Source: DATEJJ01 sp039649115 (GTDB lineage: Bacteria; Actinomycetota; Actinomycetes; Mycobacteriales; Micromonosporaceae). Taken from it: 25,712 nt of DNA. A program made the translations under genes and the position numbers. Positions 7,035-15,292 of this stretch are shown here, piece after piece. Numbering within the stretch: position 1 is the stretch's first letter; each line of letters begins with the position of its first letter. Location: assembly GCA_039649115.1 (NCBI GenBank), contig JBBWZQ010000406.1, positions 1 through 25,712 of the forward strand, read 5' to 3'. The notes beneath the pieces were generated by a model, which was not told the origin of the DNA, made no database searches, and worked only from the letters and a program-made list of their open reading frames with translations.

Positions 7035-7400
7035 TCGCACCACTGTCCCCTACAACGATGGGTACCGGCGCCGATGTTCGCCCTGAGCCGACACCCTTGC
7101 CGAACACGGTGGAACGCCTTGGAACGCCGAACCGGGTGACGGACGGAGATGGCGACTCAACCGAAAGGACACTGTCGGATGGCGTTTTGGCCCACCGCAA
7201 CCGCTGACCGTATCAGCGTGTACAGCCACGCACTCCTCTCTTACCGGAGAGACGGCCGTCGCTGAACCGGACGGGTCACGCGGACGTGTCGCGTTTTGAG
7301 CATTCGGTGATGCTGGCTCGCAGCGGGTGGCTATCGTGCCAGGGGTCCACCGTCGCGGCTGTCTCACCGCATTTGGGTCAACGGGGGGCAAGGGGGTGTG
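7035..7400. promoter_or_regulatory. Intergenic region before the CIS regulator gene
   Basis: These 366 bp have no convincing gene. They contain a tandem 10-bp direct repeat (TGGAACGCCT at 7110-7119, TGGAACGCCG at 7120-7129), an inverted repeat CGCTGA-N5-TCAGCG (7202-7218) and a weaker one TCTCT-N6-AGAGA (7237-7252). The epimerase starts at the left edge and the regulator at the right edge, so divergent promoters are expected. Direct repeats are what SARP-type regulators tend to bind, so self-control is possible. Confidence 0.35.
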
Positions 7401-10382
7401 ATGCCCAACTTCGCACAGGTCGGCGCCAGAGGACTGGTCAGGAAGCGGCTGCTCGACGAGCTCGACGGACTTCGGGGTGGTCCGTTGGCGCTCGTGGTCG
7501 CCCCGGCCGGCTTCGGTAAGACGACGCTGTTGTCCCACTATGCGCATGCCTTCGACGGTGTGGTGTGCTGGTTGTCGGCCACCCCGGTCGACGCCGACCC
7601 GGCCGCGTTCACGGCGCGGGTGCGGGAGGCGGCCGGCTGGCCGGGCGAGGGCAGCGACCTGCACGGGCTGTTCGCGGGCCACCGGGACGACGCCCGCCAG
7701 GTGTTGCTCGTCATCGACGACGCGCACTACCTGGAGGGCTCCGAGACCGAGGCGGCACTGGGGCGGCTGCTGGTGGCCTCGCCGCCGCACCTGCACACGG
7801 CGCTGGGTTCGCGCCGGATGCCCGGGTTGAACCTGTACCGGCATGAACTGTCCGGGCTGGTGGTCATCGACGCGGACCGGCTGCGGTTCCGCAGCTGGGA
7901 AGCCGAGGAGCTGCTCCGCGACGTGTACCGCGAGCCGCTGCCGCCCGCCGAGGTCGCCGCGCTCGCCCGCCGGCTGGGCGGGTGGGTCGCCGGCCTGCAC
8001 ATGTTCCACCTGTCCACCCGCGGGCGGCCACTGGCCCAGCGGCGGGCCGCGGTGGCCGCGATGGACGGGCGGGCGGCGCTGTCCCGCGCGTACCTCGCCC
8101 GCACGGTACTGGCCGAACTGCCCGACGGGCTGCGCGAGTTCCTGGTCCGCACCACGGTCTTCGACGTGGTCACCGCGCAGCGCTGCAACCGGCTGCTGGG
8201 CACCCGCGACAGCCACGGGCACCTGGAGAGCCTGGAGCGCTTACAGGCGTTCACCACGAGCCACGACGGCGGGCGCACCTACCGGTACCACGAGGTCATG
8301 CGGGCCTGCCTCGCGGTGACCCTGGCCGACGAATGGGGCGACGACGCGGCGCGGGACTGGTACGCCAAGGCGGCGGCGCTGCTGGAGGCCGAGGGCGCGC
8401 TGGCCGAGGCCACCCGCGCCTACGCCCGGGCCGAGGACTGGCTCACCGTGCGCCGGCTGCTCGACCGGATCGGCGCGGGCATCGTCGACGACGCGGTGGA
8501 GTCGTGGTCGGAGGTGCTGCCCGAGTGGCTGGTCGCCGAGGACCCCTGGCTGGTCCTCGCCGAGGGCCGGCACCTGCTCAGCCGCGGCCAGTTGACCGCC
8601 GCGATCGAACACTTCGGCCATGCCGAGGCGCTGTTCACCCACGAGGACGGCCGCGCGCACTGCCGGGCCGCGCTGGCCCGCGCCACCCGGTGGCTGCCCG
8701 GGCCGTCGCTGCCGGGGCCGGCGCTGACCGCCCAGGTGGGGGGACCGTGGGCGCCGCGCCATGTCGCCGACTGGGCTGGCCTGCTGCGGGCCGCGACCAA
8801 GCGGCATCCGGCGATGCTGGCCGCGCAGGCCGGGCAGCGCGTCGCAGGCGGCGACGCCCCGCCAAATGCGGCGCGCTGCGCGCAGGTCCTCGGGCACGTC
8901 CTGGCCGGCGACGCGGCCCGCGCCGCGCAGCTGCTCGCCGAGGCCGACGGGGCCGACCCACACGCGCCCACTTTGCCGGGGCTCGCGCTCAGCCTGCTGC
9001 ACGCGGCCGCCGACCTCGCCCTGGGCGAGGCGAGCGCGGCCAACCGGCTCGCCGACGTGGCCGCCGAGGCCGAACGGCGCGGCTGGCCGTGGCTGACCCG
9101 GATGGCCCGGGCCGCGGTGGCGCTGGACCAGACCGAGCAGAGCGCCAAGGCCGCCCGCGCCGTCGCCGAGGAGTGCGGCCGCGAGGGCGACTCCTGGGGC
9201 GAGGTGCTGGCCAGCGGGCTGGCCTGGCTGCCGCACGCCGGCCGCACCGGAAGCGGCACCGTCGAACTCGGCGACCTGGTCCGCAAGTGCCGGCAACTGG
9301 ACGCGGGCGTACTCGAAGCGTGGTTCCACGGCCTGTTCGCGGTGGCCGCCGCCGTGGCGCACCTGCCGGACGCGGACGTCGAGGCCGCCCGGGCCGCGTC
9401 GATGGCCCAGGCGGCGGGGGTACCGGGTGCCGCCGTCGCCGCCCTCGCCGCGCAGGCCTGCCTGTCCGGTACGGCCGCCGCCGTCGCCGCCACCCGCGCC
9501 GCCGCCCGGGATGCCGGCCTGCCCGACGCGCTGGTCAGCGCGTGGGTTGCGACGGTACCCGACCACGGGGTCGCCGGTGTGCGCACGCCGACCGATGCCC
9601 GGCTGACCGTGCAGTGCCTCGGCGGCTTCGCCGTGCAACTCGACGGCGCCCGGGTCGACTGGTCCGCCGTCCGCCCCCGGGCCCGGGTCCTCATGCGGCT
9701 GCTGGCACTGCACACCGGCCGGCTGGTGCACCGCGAGGCGCTGTGCGAGGCGCTGTGGCCCGACCTGACCCAGGCCGCCGCCACGCACAACCTGCACGTG
9801 GCCATGTCCAGCCTCCGCAAGCTGCTGGACCCGGGATCCGGCCGGGGGCAGAGCCGGCTGCTCGTGCGCGACGGGGACGCGTACGGTCTCGCCCTGCCCG
9901 CCGACGGGTACTGCGACGTCGCCGCCGTCCGCGCCGCCCTCGACCAGGCCCGCACCGTCCAGCTCACCGCGGACCGGCTCGCCGCGCTGCGCGCCGCCGT
10001 CGCCGGGTACACCGGCGACCTGCTGCCCGAGGACGGCGCCGCCGAATGGGTGGTGCACGAGCGCGAAGACCTCCGCCACGCGGTCGCCGCGGCCGCGGCC
10101 ACGCTCGCCACCCTCGAACTGTCCACAGGAGACACCGGTGCCGCGCTGGCCGCGGCCGAGCGCGGCGTCGCCATCGACCGGTACAGCGACGAGGGCTGGC
10201 GGCTGCTCATCGGAGCCCACGAACGCGACAACGACCTGGGTGCCGCGTCCCGCGCCCGGCTGCGGTACGCCGACATGCTCATCGAACTCGGCGTCGACCC
10301 GGTCGCTCAGCTGGCCGGCGTGTCCCCGTCGCCCACCCTGGCGCGGCCCACCCCGACCACCCGCACGGTCGCCGGCACGTGA
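7401..10382 (+). CDS. Large regulator: MalT-like STAND ATPase with C-terminal SARP (OmpR-wHTH + BTAD) domain
   Basis: This is a 993-residue protein. The N-terminal part has a Walker A (VVAPAGFGKTTLL, residues 32-44) and a Walker B (VLLVIDDAHYLEG) typical of MalT/LuxR-type STAND ATPases. Residues about 330-700 are Ala/Leu-rich helical repeats. From about residue 733 comes an OmpR-like winged helix (RLTVQCLGGFAVQLDG, LVHREALCEALWPD, NLHVAMSSLRKLL), then a BTAD domain (YTGDLLPEDGAAEWV, AAAERGVAIDRYSDEGWRLLIG). Ligand- or ATP-driven oligomerisation probably exposes the DNA-binding end. The order (ATPase first, SARP last) is the reverse of AfsR. Regulators of this sort sit beside actinobacterial CIS clusters, so it is the likely activator here. 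ATG 7401 is chosen over GTG 7398 because GGGGG lies 4-5 bases upstream. It ends inside the gpI-like gene. Confidence 0.88.
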   Translation: MPNFAQVGARGLVRKRLLDELDGLRGGPLALVVAPAGFGKTTLLSHYAHAFDGVVCWLSATPVDADPAAFTARVREAAGWPGEGSDLHGLFAGHRDDARQVLLVIDDAHYLEGSETEAALGRLLVASPPHLHTALGSRRMPGLNLYRHELSGLVVIDADRLRFRSWEAEELLRDVYREPLPPAEVAALARRLGGWVAGLHMFHLSTRGRPLAQRRAAVAAMDGRAALSRAYLARTVLAELPDGLREFLVRTTVFDVVTAQRCNRLLGTRDSHGHLESLERLQAFTTSHDGGRTYRYHEVMRACLAVTLADEWGDDAARDWYAKAAALLEAEGALAEATRAYARAEDWLTVRRLLDRIGAGIVDDAVESWSEVLPEWLVAEDPWLVLAEGRHLLSRGQLTAAIEHFGHAEALFTHEDGRAHCRAALARATRWLPGPSLPGPALTAQVGGPWAPRHVADWAGLLRAATKRHPAMLAAQAGQRVAGGDAPPNAARCAQVLGHVLAGDAARAAQLLAEADGADPHAPTLPGLALSLLHAAADLALGEASAANRLADVAAEAERRGWPWLTRMARAAVALDQTEQSAKAARAVAEECGREGDSWGEVLASGLAWLPHAGRTGSGTVELGDLVRKCRQLDAGVLEAWFHGLFAVAAAVAHLPDADVEAARAASMAQAAGVPGAAVAALAAQACLSGTAAAVAATRAAARDAGLPDALVSAWVATVPDHGVAGVRTPTDARLTVQCLGGFAVQLDGARVDWSAVRPRARVLMRLLALHTGRLVHREALCEALWPDLTQAAATHNLHVAMSSLRKLLDPGSGRGQSRLLVRDGDAYGLALPADGYCDVAAVRAALDQARTVQLTADRLAALRAAVAGYTGDLLPEDGAAEWVVHEREDLRHAVAAAAATLATLELSTGDTGAALAAAERGVAIDRYSDEGWRLLIGAHERDNDLGAASRARLRYADMLIELGVDPVAQLAGVSPSPTLARPTPTTRTVAGT

Positions 10383-10885
10383 GCCGGCAGCGCGTCGGTC
10401 ACGGTGGCCACCAGCCGCCTGCTGTCCACGGCGGCGGCTGAGGACACCCGTACCCTGATCTCGATCCACGGCGTGCTCTCCCCCGGCAGCGGCCCCTCCG
10501 GCTCGGCCGACCACGTGCAGCCGCCGCTGTCCACGACCTCGACCTCGGCGCCGGTGAGCAACTCCACGTGCGCCGCCAGACCCTGCTGGGTGCCGCGCCA
10601 GCGGTGCAGGTTGACCCCGTTGGCGATCAGCTCGCGGCGCTGCCGCACCGGCCAGGTGTCGTCGAGCGCGAGCGCCACCCAGTGCGCCAGCCAGTCCAGC
10701 AGGTCCGGCGGGGCCAGGCGGGGGTCCAGGTAGCTGGCGAGGCAGTCCAATGTGGTCAGTACCGGCGCGAGTACCTCGTCGAACGCGGCGGTCAGGCGCT
10801 GGGTGAAGTCGTCGTCGAGGTACACCGCGGGCAGGTTGTGCCCGATCGGATGGGCCGTCGGCAGTCCCGCGATCCCCTTACGCAT
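10307..10885 (-). CDS. gpI-like baseplate/tail protein of the CIS
   Basis: This 192-residue protein resembles the phage P2 gpI-like family of CIS clusters (TIGR02242 type). The core LDPRLAPPDLLDWLAHWV, ALDDTWPVRQRRELIANG and LHRWRGTQQGLAAHVELLTG is the family signature. It is followed by a beta-rich tail ending in VRVVGVGRARVG. In CIS particles it works with the gpJ-like protein in baseplate wedges. ATG 10885 overlaps the end of the gpJ-like gene (TAA at 10878-10880) by 8 bp, so translation is probably coupled. An open frame upstream to 11182 is a shadow. The 3' end overlaps the convergent regulator gene by 76 bp (10307-10382). It is the last structural gene in the transcript. Confidence 0.88.
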   Translation of the reverse strand: MRKGIAGLPTAHPIGHNLPAVYLDDDFTQRLTAAFDEVLAPVLTTLDCLASYLDPRLAPPDLLDWLAHWVALALDDTWPVRQRRELIANGVNLHRWRGTQQGLAAHVELLTGAEVEVVDSGGCTWSAEPEGPLPGESTPWIEIRVRVSSAAAVDSRRLVATVTDALPAHVPATVRVVGVGRARVGDGDTPAS

Positions 10886-12815
10886 CTGCCACCCGCACCT
10901 GGTGCGCGTAGGAGAAGACCAGCGCGTGCGGCGGCAGGTCCAGCCGCTGCACCTCGCCGCCGCGCTTGCCGGTGGTGGGGTCCGCGCCGAACAGCTTGAC
11001 GTCCTCCACCAGGTCCACGCCGGCCAGGCGCTGCAGGACCGCGAAGATCTCGCCGGACTGCACCGGCCGACCGAACGGCCAGCCGGTGCCCTCGGAGCCG
11101 CCCACGATCGGGTTGAGGTAGCGGAACAGCGCCTCGGTCGCCCGCGTCTGCAGCGCGGCCGGCGCGGTGCGCACCCGGGCACGCAACTGGGCCACCACGG
11201 TCACGCCCTGGTAGTACGGCGGCTCGACCGAGATGCGCGAGCCCAGGCAGCGCCGCTCGTCGAGGTACGTGGCGATCTGCGCGAGCGTGTCGGACGGCGG
11301 GCGCAGCTCGCTGAAGCGCAGGTCGACCGGGTTGGTCACCTTCGGCACCACGAGCAGCCGCACCGCACCGGGGTCGTTCGGCACCGGCACGCAGCGCACG
11401 CGCGCGGTGTCCGGTGCCGCCTCCCGCGCCAGGTACTCGAAGTCCTCCACCGTCACCGCGCGGTCCCGGGTGCGCAGCAGCAGCGGCCCGCGCACCGACG
11501 CGTCCGCCACCGACTCCCCGTCCACGCCACCCTTGGCCGGCCCCCGGTTGGTGACCCGGTTGACGAACGGTACCGGGTCCCGCTGCACCTGCAGGACGCC
11601 CCGCGCCACGTTGCCGCGCTGCCCGCCGCCGGTCTGGTACAGGGGTACCCGGATCGGCGCGCCCTTCGGCGGTACCGCGCCGTAGTGGCGCAGGCCGCCG
11701 TCGGGCATCCGGATCGCCGGGCCGAACAGCACCTCGCCCGCCACCCGGTCCAGCACCACGTGCCGGTCCTCCGCGGTGGACTGGGCGAACGAGACCACCT
11801 CGCGCCACTCCTGCCAGCCGTCGCCGCCGGCCACCTCCAGGAGCAGCGGCTCGTCCGAGGCGACCACGGGGCGGCGGGCGAGCGGGAAGCGCTGCCCCGG
11901 TACCCCCTCCGACATCCCGATCACCTCGTTGCGGATCACCTCGGCGTGCGCGGCCGGCACCGTGCCGCCGATGGTCGAGGCGGTCGCCGCGTTGATGCGC
12001 GGGGACATCTGGTAGAACGGCTGCCCCGACACCGGCGCCACCAGGCGGCAGCGGATCCAGCCGGCCCGGCGCCGGCCGACCAGCGACGCGGTGTGCCCGG
12101 CCGGTACGTGCAAGGTCACATCGCCGGCGAGGTTGAAGCCACCGGTGGTGTCCTCGTCGACCTCGCACGGTACCCAGCCGGTGCCGTCCCACGCCTCCCA
12201 CGCCCACGGCGGGTTGCGCGGATCCACCCCGACACCGCCGACCGAGCAGTCCAGGCGCATCAGGATGGCGCAGCGCGGCACCGCTCCGGACAGTCCGAAC
12301 AGGACACAGTCGTCGATCGCCGGCACCTGCGCGAAGCAGTCCAGGCCGGTACCGGCGCGCAGGTCCTCGGTGCGGTCGACGGTCTGGGCGCCGCTGGCCG
12401 CGGTCATGATGTACTCCAGCGAGCTGGGCACCATGTTCAGGTCGACGTCGGTGCGGAACACCACCGGCTCGTCGCCGCTGTTCTGCACGCTGGCCACCTG
12501 CGCCCCGCCCGGCACCAGTACCGACAGCTCCTGGGCGGCGGACAGCCAGAAGGTCACGTCGCAGCGGGCCGCGGTGGGCGGGAACAGCCGCACCCCGATC
12601 AGCTCCAGGAACCGCAGGTAGTGCAGGTCGGGTACCCGGTTCAGCCGGTACAGCAGCTGCTCCACCATGGTCGCGAACGTCTCGATGAGCGTCACGCCCG
12701 GGTCGGACACGTTGTGGTCCGTCCATTCGGGACAGTGCTGCTGCACCAGGCGCTTGGCCTCGTCCACGAGGTCCTGGAAGCGCCGGTCGTCGAGGTTGGG
12801 GGCTGGCAGGGGCAT
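10878..12815 (-). CDS. gpJ-like baseplate assembly protein of the CIS
   Basis: This 645-residue protein belongs to the putative baseplate assembly family typical of CIS clusters (TIGR02243-like, a distant relative of gpJ and T4 gp6). The start LDDRRFQDLVDEAKRLV, CPEWTDHNVSDPGVTLIETFA and RVPDLHYLRFLELIGVRLFPP are hallmarks of this family. Later parts include beta-rich insertion domains and DRAVTVEDFEYLAREAAP, shared with gpJ-like proteins. It forms the wedge ring that holds the baseplate in the ready state and triggers sheath contraction. The ATG overlaps the stop of the gp25 gene by one base (TAATG), so the two are translationally coupled. Confidence 0.93.
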   Translation of the reverse strand: MPLPAPNLDDRRFQDLVDEAKRLVQQHCPEWTDHNVSDPGVTLIETFATMVEQLLYRLNRVPDLHYLRFLELIGVRLFPPTAARCDVTFWLSAAQELSVLVPGGAQVASVQNSGDEPVVFRTDVDLNMVPSSLEYIMTAASGAQTVDRTEDLRAGTGLDCFAQVPAIDDCVLFGLSGAVPRCAILMRLDCSVGGVGVDPRNPPWAWEAWDGTGWVPCEVDEDTTGGFNLAGDVTLHVPAGHTASLVGRRRAGWIRCRLVAPVSGQPFYQMSPRINAATASTIGGTVPAAHAEVIRNEVIGMSEGVPGQRFPLARRPVVASDEPLLLEVAGGDGWQEWREVVSFAQSTAEDRHVVLDRVAGEVLFGPAIRMPDGGLRHYGAVPPKGAPIRVPLYQTGGGQRGNVARGVLQVQRDPVPFVNRVTNRGPAKGGVDGESVADASVRGPLLLRTRDRAVTVEDFEYLAREAAPDTARVRCVPVPNDPGAVRLLVVPKVTNPVDLRFSELRPPSDTLAQIATYLDERRCLGSRISVEPPYYQGVTVVAQLRARVRTAPAALQTRATEALFRYLNPIVGGSEGTGWPFGRPVQSGEIFAVLQRLAGVDLVEDVKLFGADPTTGKRGGEVQRLDLPPHALVFSYAHQVRVADA

Positions 12816-13252
12816 TACGGCGACTCCTCCGGTACCGCGACGGCGGCGCTCTCGCCCATCGGGATGACGTAGAACGGGAAGACCAGGTTGCGCGGGTCGT
12901 TGCTGGTACGCAGCGTGTACCGGATCTCGATGAGCAGCATGCCCCGGTCCGCGTCCTCGAAGCGCACGATCACGTCCGCCACCACGACGCGCGGCTCCCA
13001 GCGCTCCAGGGACGCCCGCACCTCGTAGGCGATCTGGCCGGCGGTGGCCGCGTCGGCCGGTGCGAAGACGAGATCGTGGATGGCGCAGCCGAATTCGGGC
13101 CGCATCGGCCGCTCGCCCGGCGCGGTGGCGAGGATGAGCCGGATGCTCTCCACCACCTCGCGCTCACCGTCGACGAGGGCGATCGAGCCGGTCGCGTCGG
13201 TGCGCAGCGGGAACGCCCAGCCGGCGCCGATGAACTCGGGAAGCAGTGGCAC
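12815..13252 (-). CDS. gp25/GPW-like baseplate wedge protein
   Basis: This 145-residue protein has the gp25/gpW lysozyme-like wedge motif: VESIRLILATAPGERPMRPEFGC then IHDLVF, followed by WEPRVVVADVIVRF and a final beta hairpin. In all contractile systems this small protein links baseplate wedges to the start of the sheath. The GTG start at 13252 is supported by GGAGG 6 bases upstream. One base separates it from the PAAR gene and one base is shared with the gpJ-like gene. Confidence 0.92.
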   Translation of the reverse strand: MPLLPEFIGAGWAFPLRTDATGSIALVDGEREVVESIRLILATAPGERPMRPEFGCAIHDLVFAPADAATAGQIAYEVRASLERWEPRVVVADVIVRFEDADRGMLLIEIRYTLRTSNDPRNLVFPFYVIPMGESAAVAVPEESP

Positions 13253-13253
13253 G

Positions 13254-13535
13254 TCAGCCTCCGATCAGGACGGTTACGCAGCCGGCGATGACGGGGGCGC
13301 CGCAGGACGCCAGGTCGCCCATGCGCGCGGCCGGCATCCCTCCGATGAGGACGGTGGGGCAGCCGGGCGGCGCGAGCGGTGTGGGCGGGTGCACCGCCGG
13401 CGGCGGGAAGGAGCAGGTGTGCAGGCTGCCCACGGTCGCCGCCGGCATCCCTCCGATGAGGACGGTCGGCACGCCGGGACCGGTGATGACGCCGGGGTGC
13501 CCGCTCGGGTCGCCGACCCTCGCCGCTGGGGGCAT
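13254..13535 (-). CDS. PAAR-repeat spike-tip protein
   Basis: This 93-residue protein has the start MPPAARVGDPSGHPG and three VLIGG-centred repeats: VPTVLIGGMPAATVG, CPTVLIGGMPAARMG and a final CVTVLIGG. Pro-Ala-Ala-Arg and GMPAAR(M/V)GD are the PAAR hallmarks. PAAR proteins form a sharp cone on the VgrG-like trimer that pierces the target membrane. ATG 13535 is preferred because GGAG lies 7 bases before it; an in-frame ATG at 13547 has poor spacing. No extra effector domain is fused. Confidence 0.88.
   Translation of the reverse strand: MPPAARVGDPSGHPGVITGPGVPTVLIGGMPAATVGSLHTCSFPPPAVHPPTPLAPPGCPTVLIGGMPAARMGDLASCGAPVIAGCVTVLIGG
13330..13355. repeat. 26-nt direct repeat inside the PAAR gene, copy 1
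   Basis: The 26 bases at 13330-13355 are identical to 13441-13466, 111 bp away. Both encode the VLIGGMPAA unit of the PAAR protein. A third, shorter and diverged version is at about 13258-13276. Confidence 0.85.
13441..13466. repeat. 26-nt direct repeat inside the PAAR gene, copy 2
   Basis: This copy is identical to 13330-13355. The distance of 111 bp is a multiple of three, so a duplication or loss between the copies would keep the frame. Confidence 0.85.
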
Positions 13536-13549
13536 GGTTGTCTCCATCC

Positions 13550-15292
13550 TCAGTTGATGCGGACGATCCCGCCGCGTACGGTCACCGAACCGCTCGCGGT
13601 CATCTCGGCCGCGGCCTGGCCGGTCACCTTCACCTGCTGGCCCTTCAGCTCCAGCACGCCGGCGCCCGCGTCGACGGTCACCCCCATGCCGGTGATCTTC
13701 ACCTGGCCGGAGCTGGTCAGCTCCACGGTGCTCGACTTCTTGTCCAGCTTCAGCAGCAGCTTTCCGTCGCCGGTGCTGAGCAGCACCGCGTCACCGCGCG
13801 GGGAGTCCACCAACTCCAGCCGGTGCCCGGTGCGCGAGACGAACGCGCGCGCCCCGATCTCGCCGCTCGCCCCGTCCACCGGCGGTACCGACAGGTCCGG
13901 TGGCGTGTCCTTGCCGTTGTACAGGCCGCCGATGACGTATGGCGTGTCCAGGTCGCCACCGGCAAACCCGACAAGCACCTCGTCACCCACCTCCGGCAGC
14001 ACCACGGCACCCCGGCCCTTCCCGGCGCCGGGCTGCACCGTGCGCGCCCAGCCGCTGGTGAAGTCCTTGGCCAGCCAGGGGAAGGTCAGCCGCACCCGGC
14101 CCAGCTTCAGCGGGTCGCGGGCGTCGCTGACCACCGCCGGCACCAGCCCGCCGGTCGGGTGCTCCTCCTGCCCGTGCCCGCCGCTGGTGACCAGGCCGTA
14201 CAGCGAGCGCTCCTGGCGGCCGGACACGGTGAAGGCGGTGGTGTACCCGGCCTGCTCGTTGAACAGGTGCCGGGTGCTCGTGAGGGTGTACTTGCCGGCG
14301 AAGGGCGCACCCACGCCCGCCAGCGCGACGGCCGTACCCTGGCGCAGCTTGGGATTGCCGCGGACCACACCCTCCAGCTCCACGCTCGCGCCGCCGATCT
14401 GGTCCGCGAGCGCCTGCGCGACCGCCTTCACCTCGGCCTGGCTGTGGTACGCCGCGCCGGCCGACAGGAAGTTGGGGCTGCCGAAGCCCTTGGCCATGGC
14501 GACCGGGTCCAGCCCGTCGACCTGCACGTCGGCCAGGCGTGGCGTGGCCGTGGCGCTGAGCTCCTGCTTGTGCTCGAAGTCCCAGCCGCGCGCCTCGACC
14601 TCCGGCACCTGCTCGGCGGCGCTGATGCTCGCGCGCAGGGCCACCAGGTTGCGGCTGGCCTCCAGCACCAGCGGGTCCTTGGTGGACGCCGCGGTGGTCG
14701 CCGGTGCGCCGCTGGGCGCCTGCGGCAGCCGGAAGTCCAGCTTGCCGTCGAGCACCAGGATCTGCGCGCCGACCAGGTTGGCCAGCCGGGACAGGAACTC
14801 CCAGTCGCTGACGTTGTCCTGGGACAGCTGGGTGTTCTGCTGGCCGCCGACGCCGGGTACCGCGTCGATGGTGCCCGGCGTCAGGCCGGCGCGCTGGGTC
14901 ACCTTGCGGACCACGTCGGCGACGGACATGTTCGGGTACGCCGCGACCCGCCGCCCCCGGAAGAGCCGGTGCGCCTGGTCCATCCCGCGCACCTGGGTGA
15001 CGGTACCGGTGCTGTCCAGGTCCAGCTCCAGCGCGGTGACCTCGCCCGACATCAGCAGTTGCGGGGCGGTCGGCTCGGCGGTCTTCACCTTCAGCGACAC
15101 CTTGGCGCCCACCTTGAAGCGGCCCTTGGACAGCGCGATCTGGGCCGGGTCGTGGAAGCGCAGCACGAACATGTCCGGCAGGTTGCGGTCGTCCTCGACG
15201 TACGCGTACGTCAGCAGCCCGGCCACGTCGGCCGGCAGCGGGCTGCCCTCGACCTCCACCAGCAGAGTGTTCGCGAAGCTCTCGTTAGCCAC
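13550..15292 (-). CDS. VgrG-like central spike protein
   Basis: About 580 residues. The N-terminal 300 or so are the gp27-like hub (ANTLLVEVEGSPLPADV, MFVLRFHDP, VADVVRKVTQRAGL, SDWEFLSRLANLVGA). A gp5-like OB domain follows at about 370-450 (DPLKLGRVRLTFPWL, GAVVLPEVGDEVLVGF, DTPYVIGGLYNGKDTPP). The end is a beta-rich spike (KLLLKLDKKSSTVELTSSG, VTVRGGIVRIN) of the type that forms a trimeric beta-helix. It sits on the baseplate axis under the tube and carries the PAAR tip. GTG 15292 is chosen because GGAG lies 9 bases before it and homologous proteins begin MANES-like; ATG 15301 and 15322 are alternatives. The start overlaps the end of the LysM gene by 8 bp. Confidence 0.92.
   Translation of the reverse strand: MANESFANTLLVEVEGSPLPADVAGLLTYAYVEDDRNLPDMFVLRFHDPAQIALSKGRFKVGAKVSLKVKTAEPTAPQLLMSGEVTALELDLDSTGTVTQVRGMDQAHRLFRGRRVAAYPNMSVADVVRKVTQRAGLTPGTIDAVPGVGGQQNTQLSQDNVSDWEFLSRLANLVGAQILVLDGKLDFRLPQAPSGAPATTAASTKDPLVLEASRNLVALRASISAAEQVPEVEARGWDFEHKQELSATATPRLADVQVDGLDPVAMAKGFGSPNFLSAGAAYHSQAEVKAVAQALADQIGGASVELEGVVRGNPKLRQGTAVALAGVGAPFAGKYTLTSTRHLFNEQAGYTTAFTVSGRQERSLYGLVTSGGHGQEEHPTGGLVPAVVSDARDPLKLGRVRLTFPWLAKDFTSGWARTVQPGAGKGRGAVVLPEVGDEVLVGFAGGDLDTPYVIGGLYNGKDTPPDLSVPPVDGASGEIGARAFVSRTGHRLELVDSPRGDAVLLSTGDGKLLLKLDKKSSTVELTSSGQVKITGMGVTVDAGAGVLELKGQQVKVTGQAAAEMTASGSVTVRGGIVRIN

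Noticed and set aside
7982..10514. Long open frames on both strands across the regulator gene
   Set aside because: They are Arg/Ala/Pro- or Gly/Gln-rich shadow frames of a GC-rich gene; only the frame from 7401 has ATPase, winged-helix and BTAD motifs.
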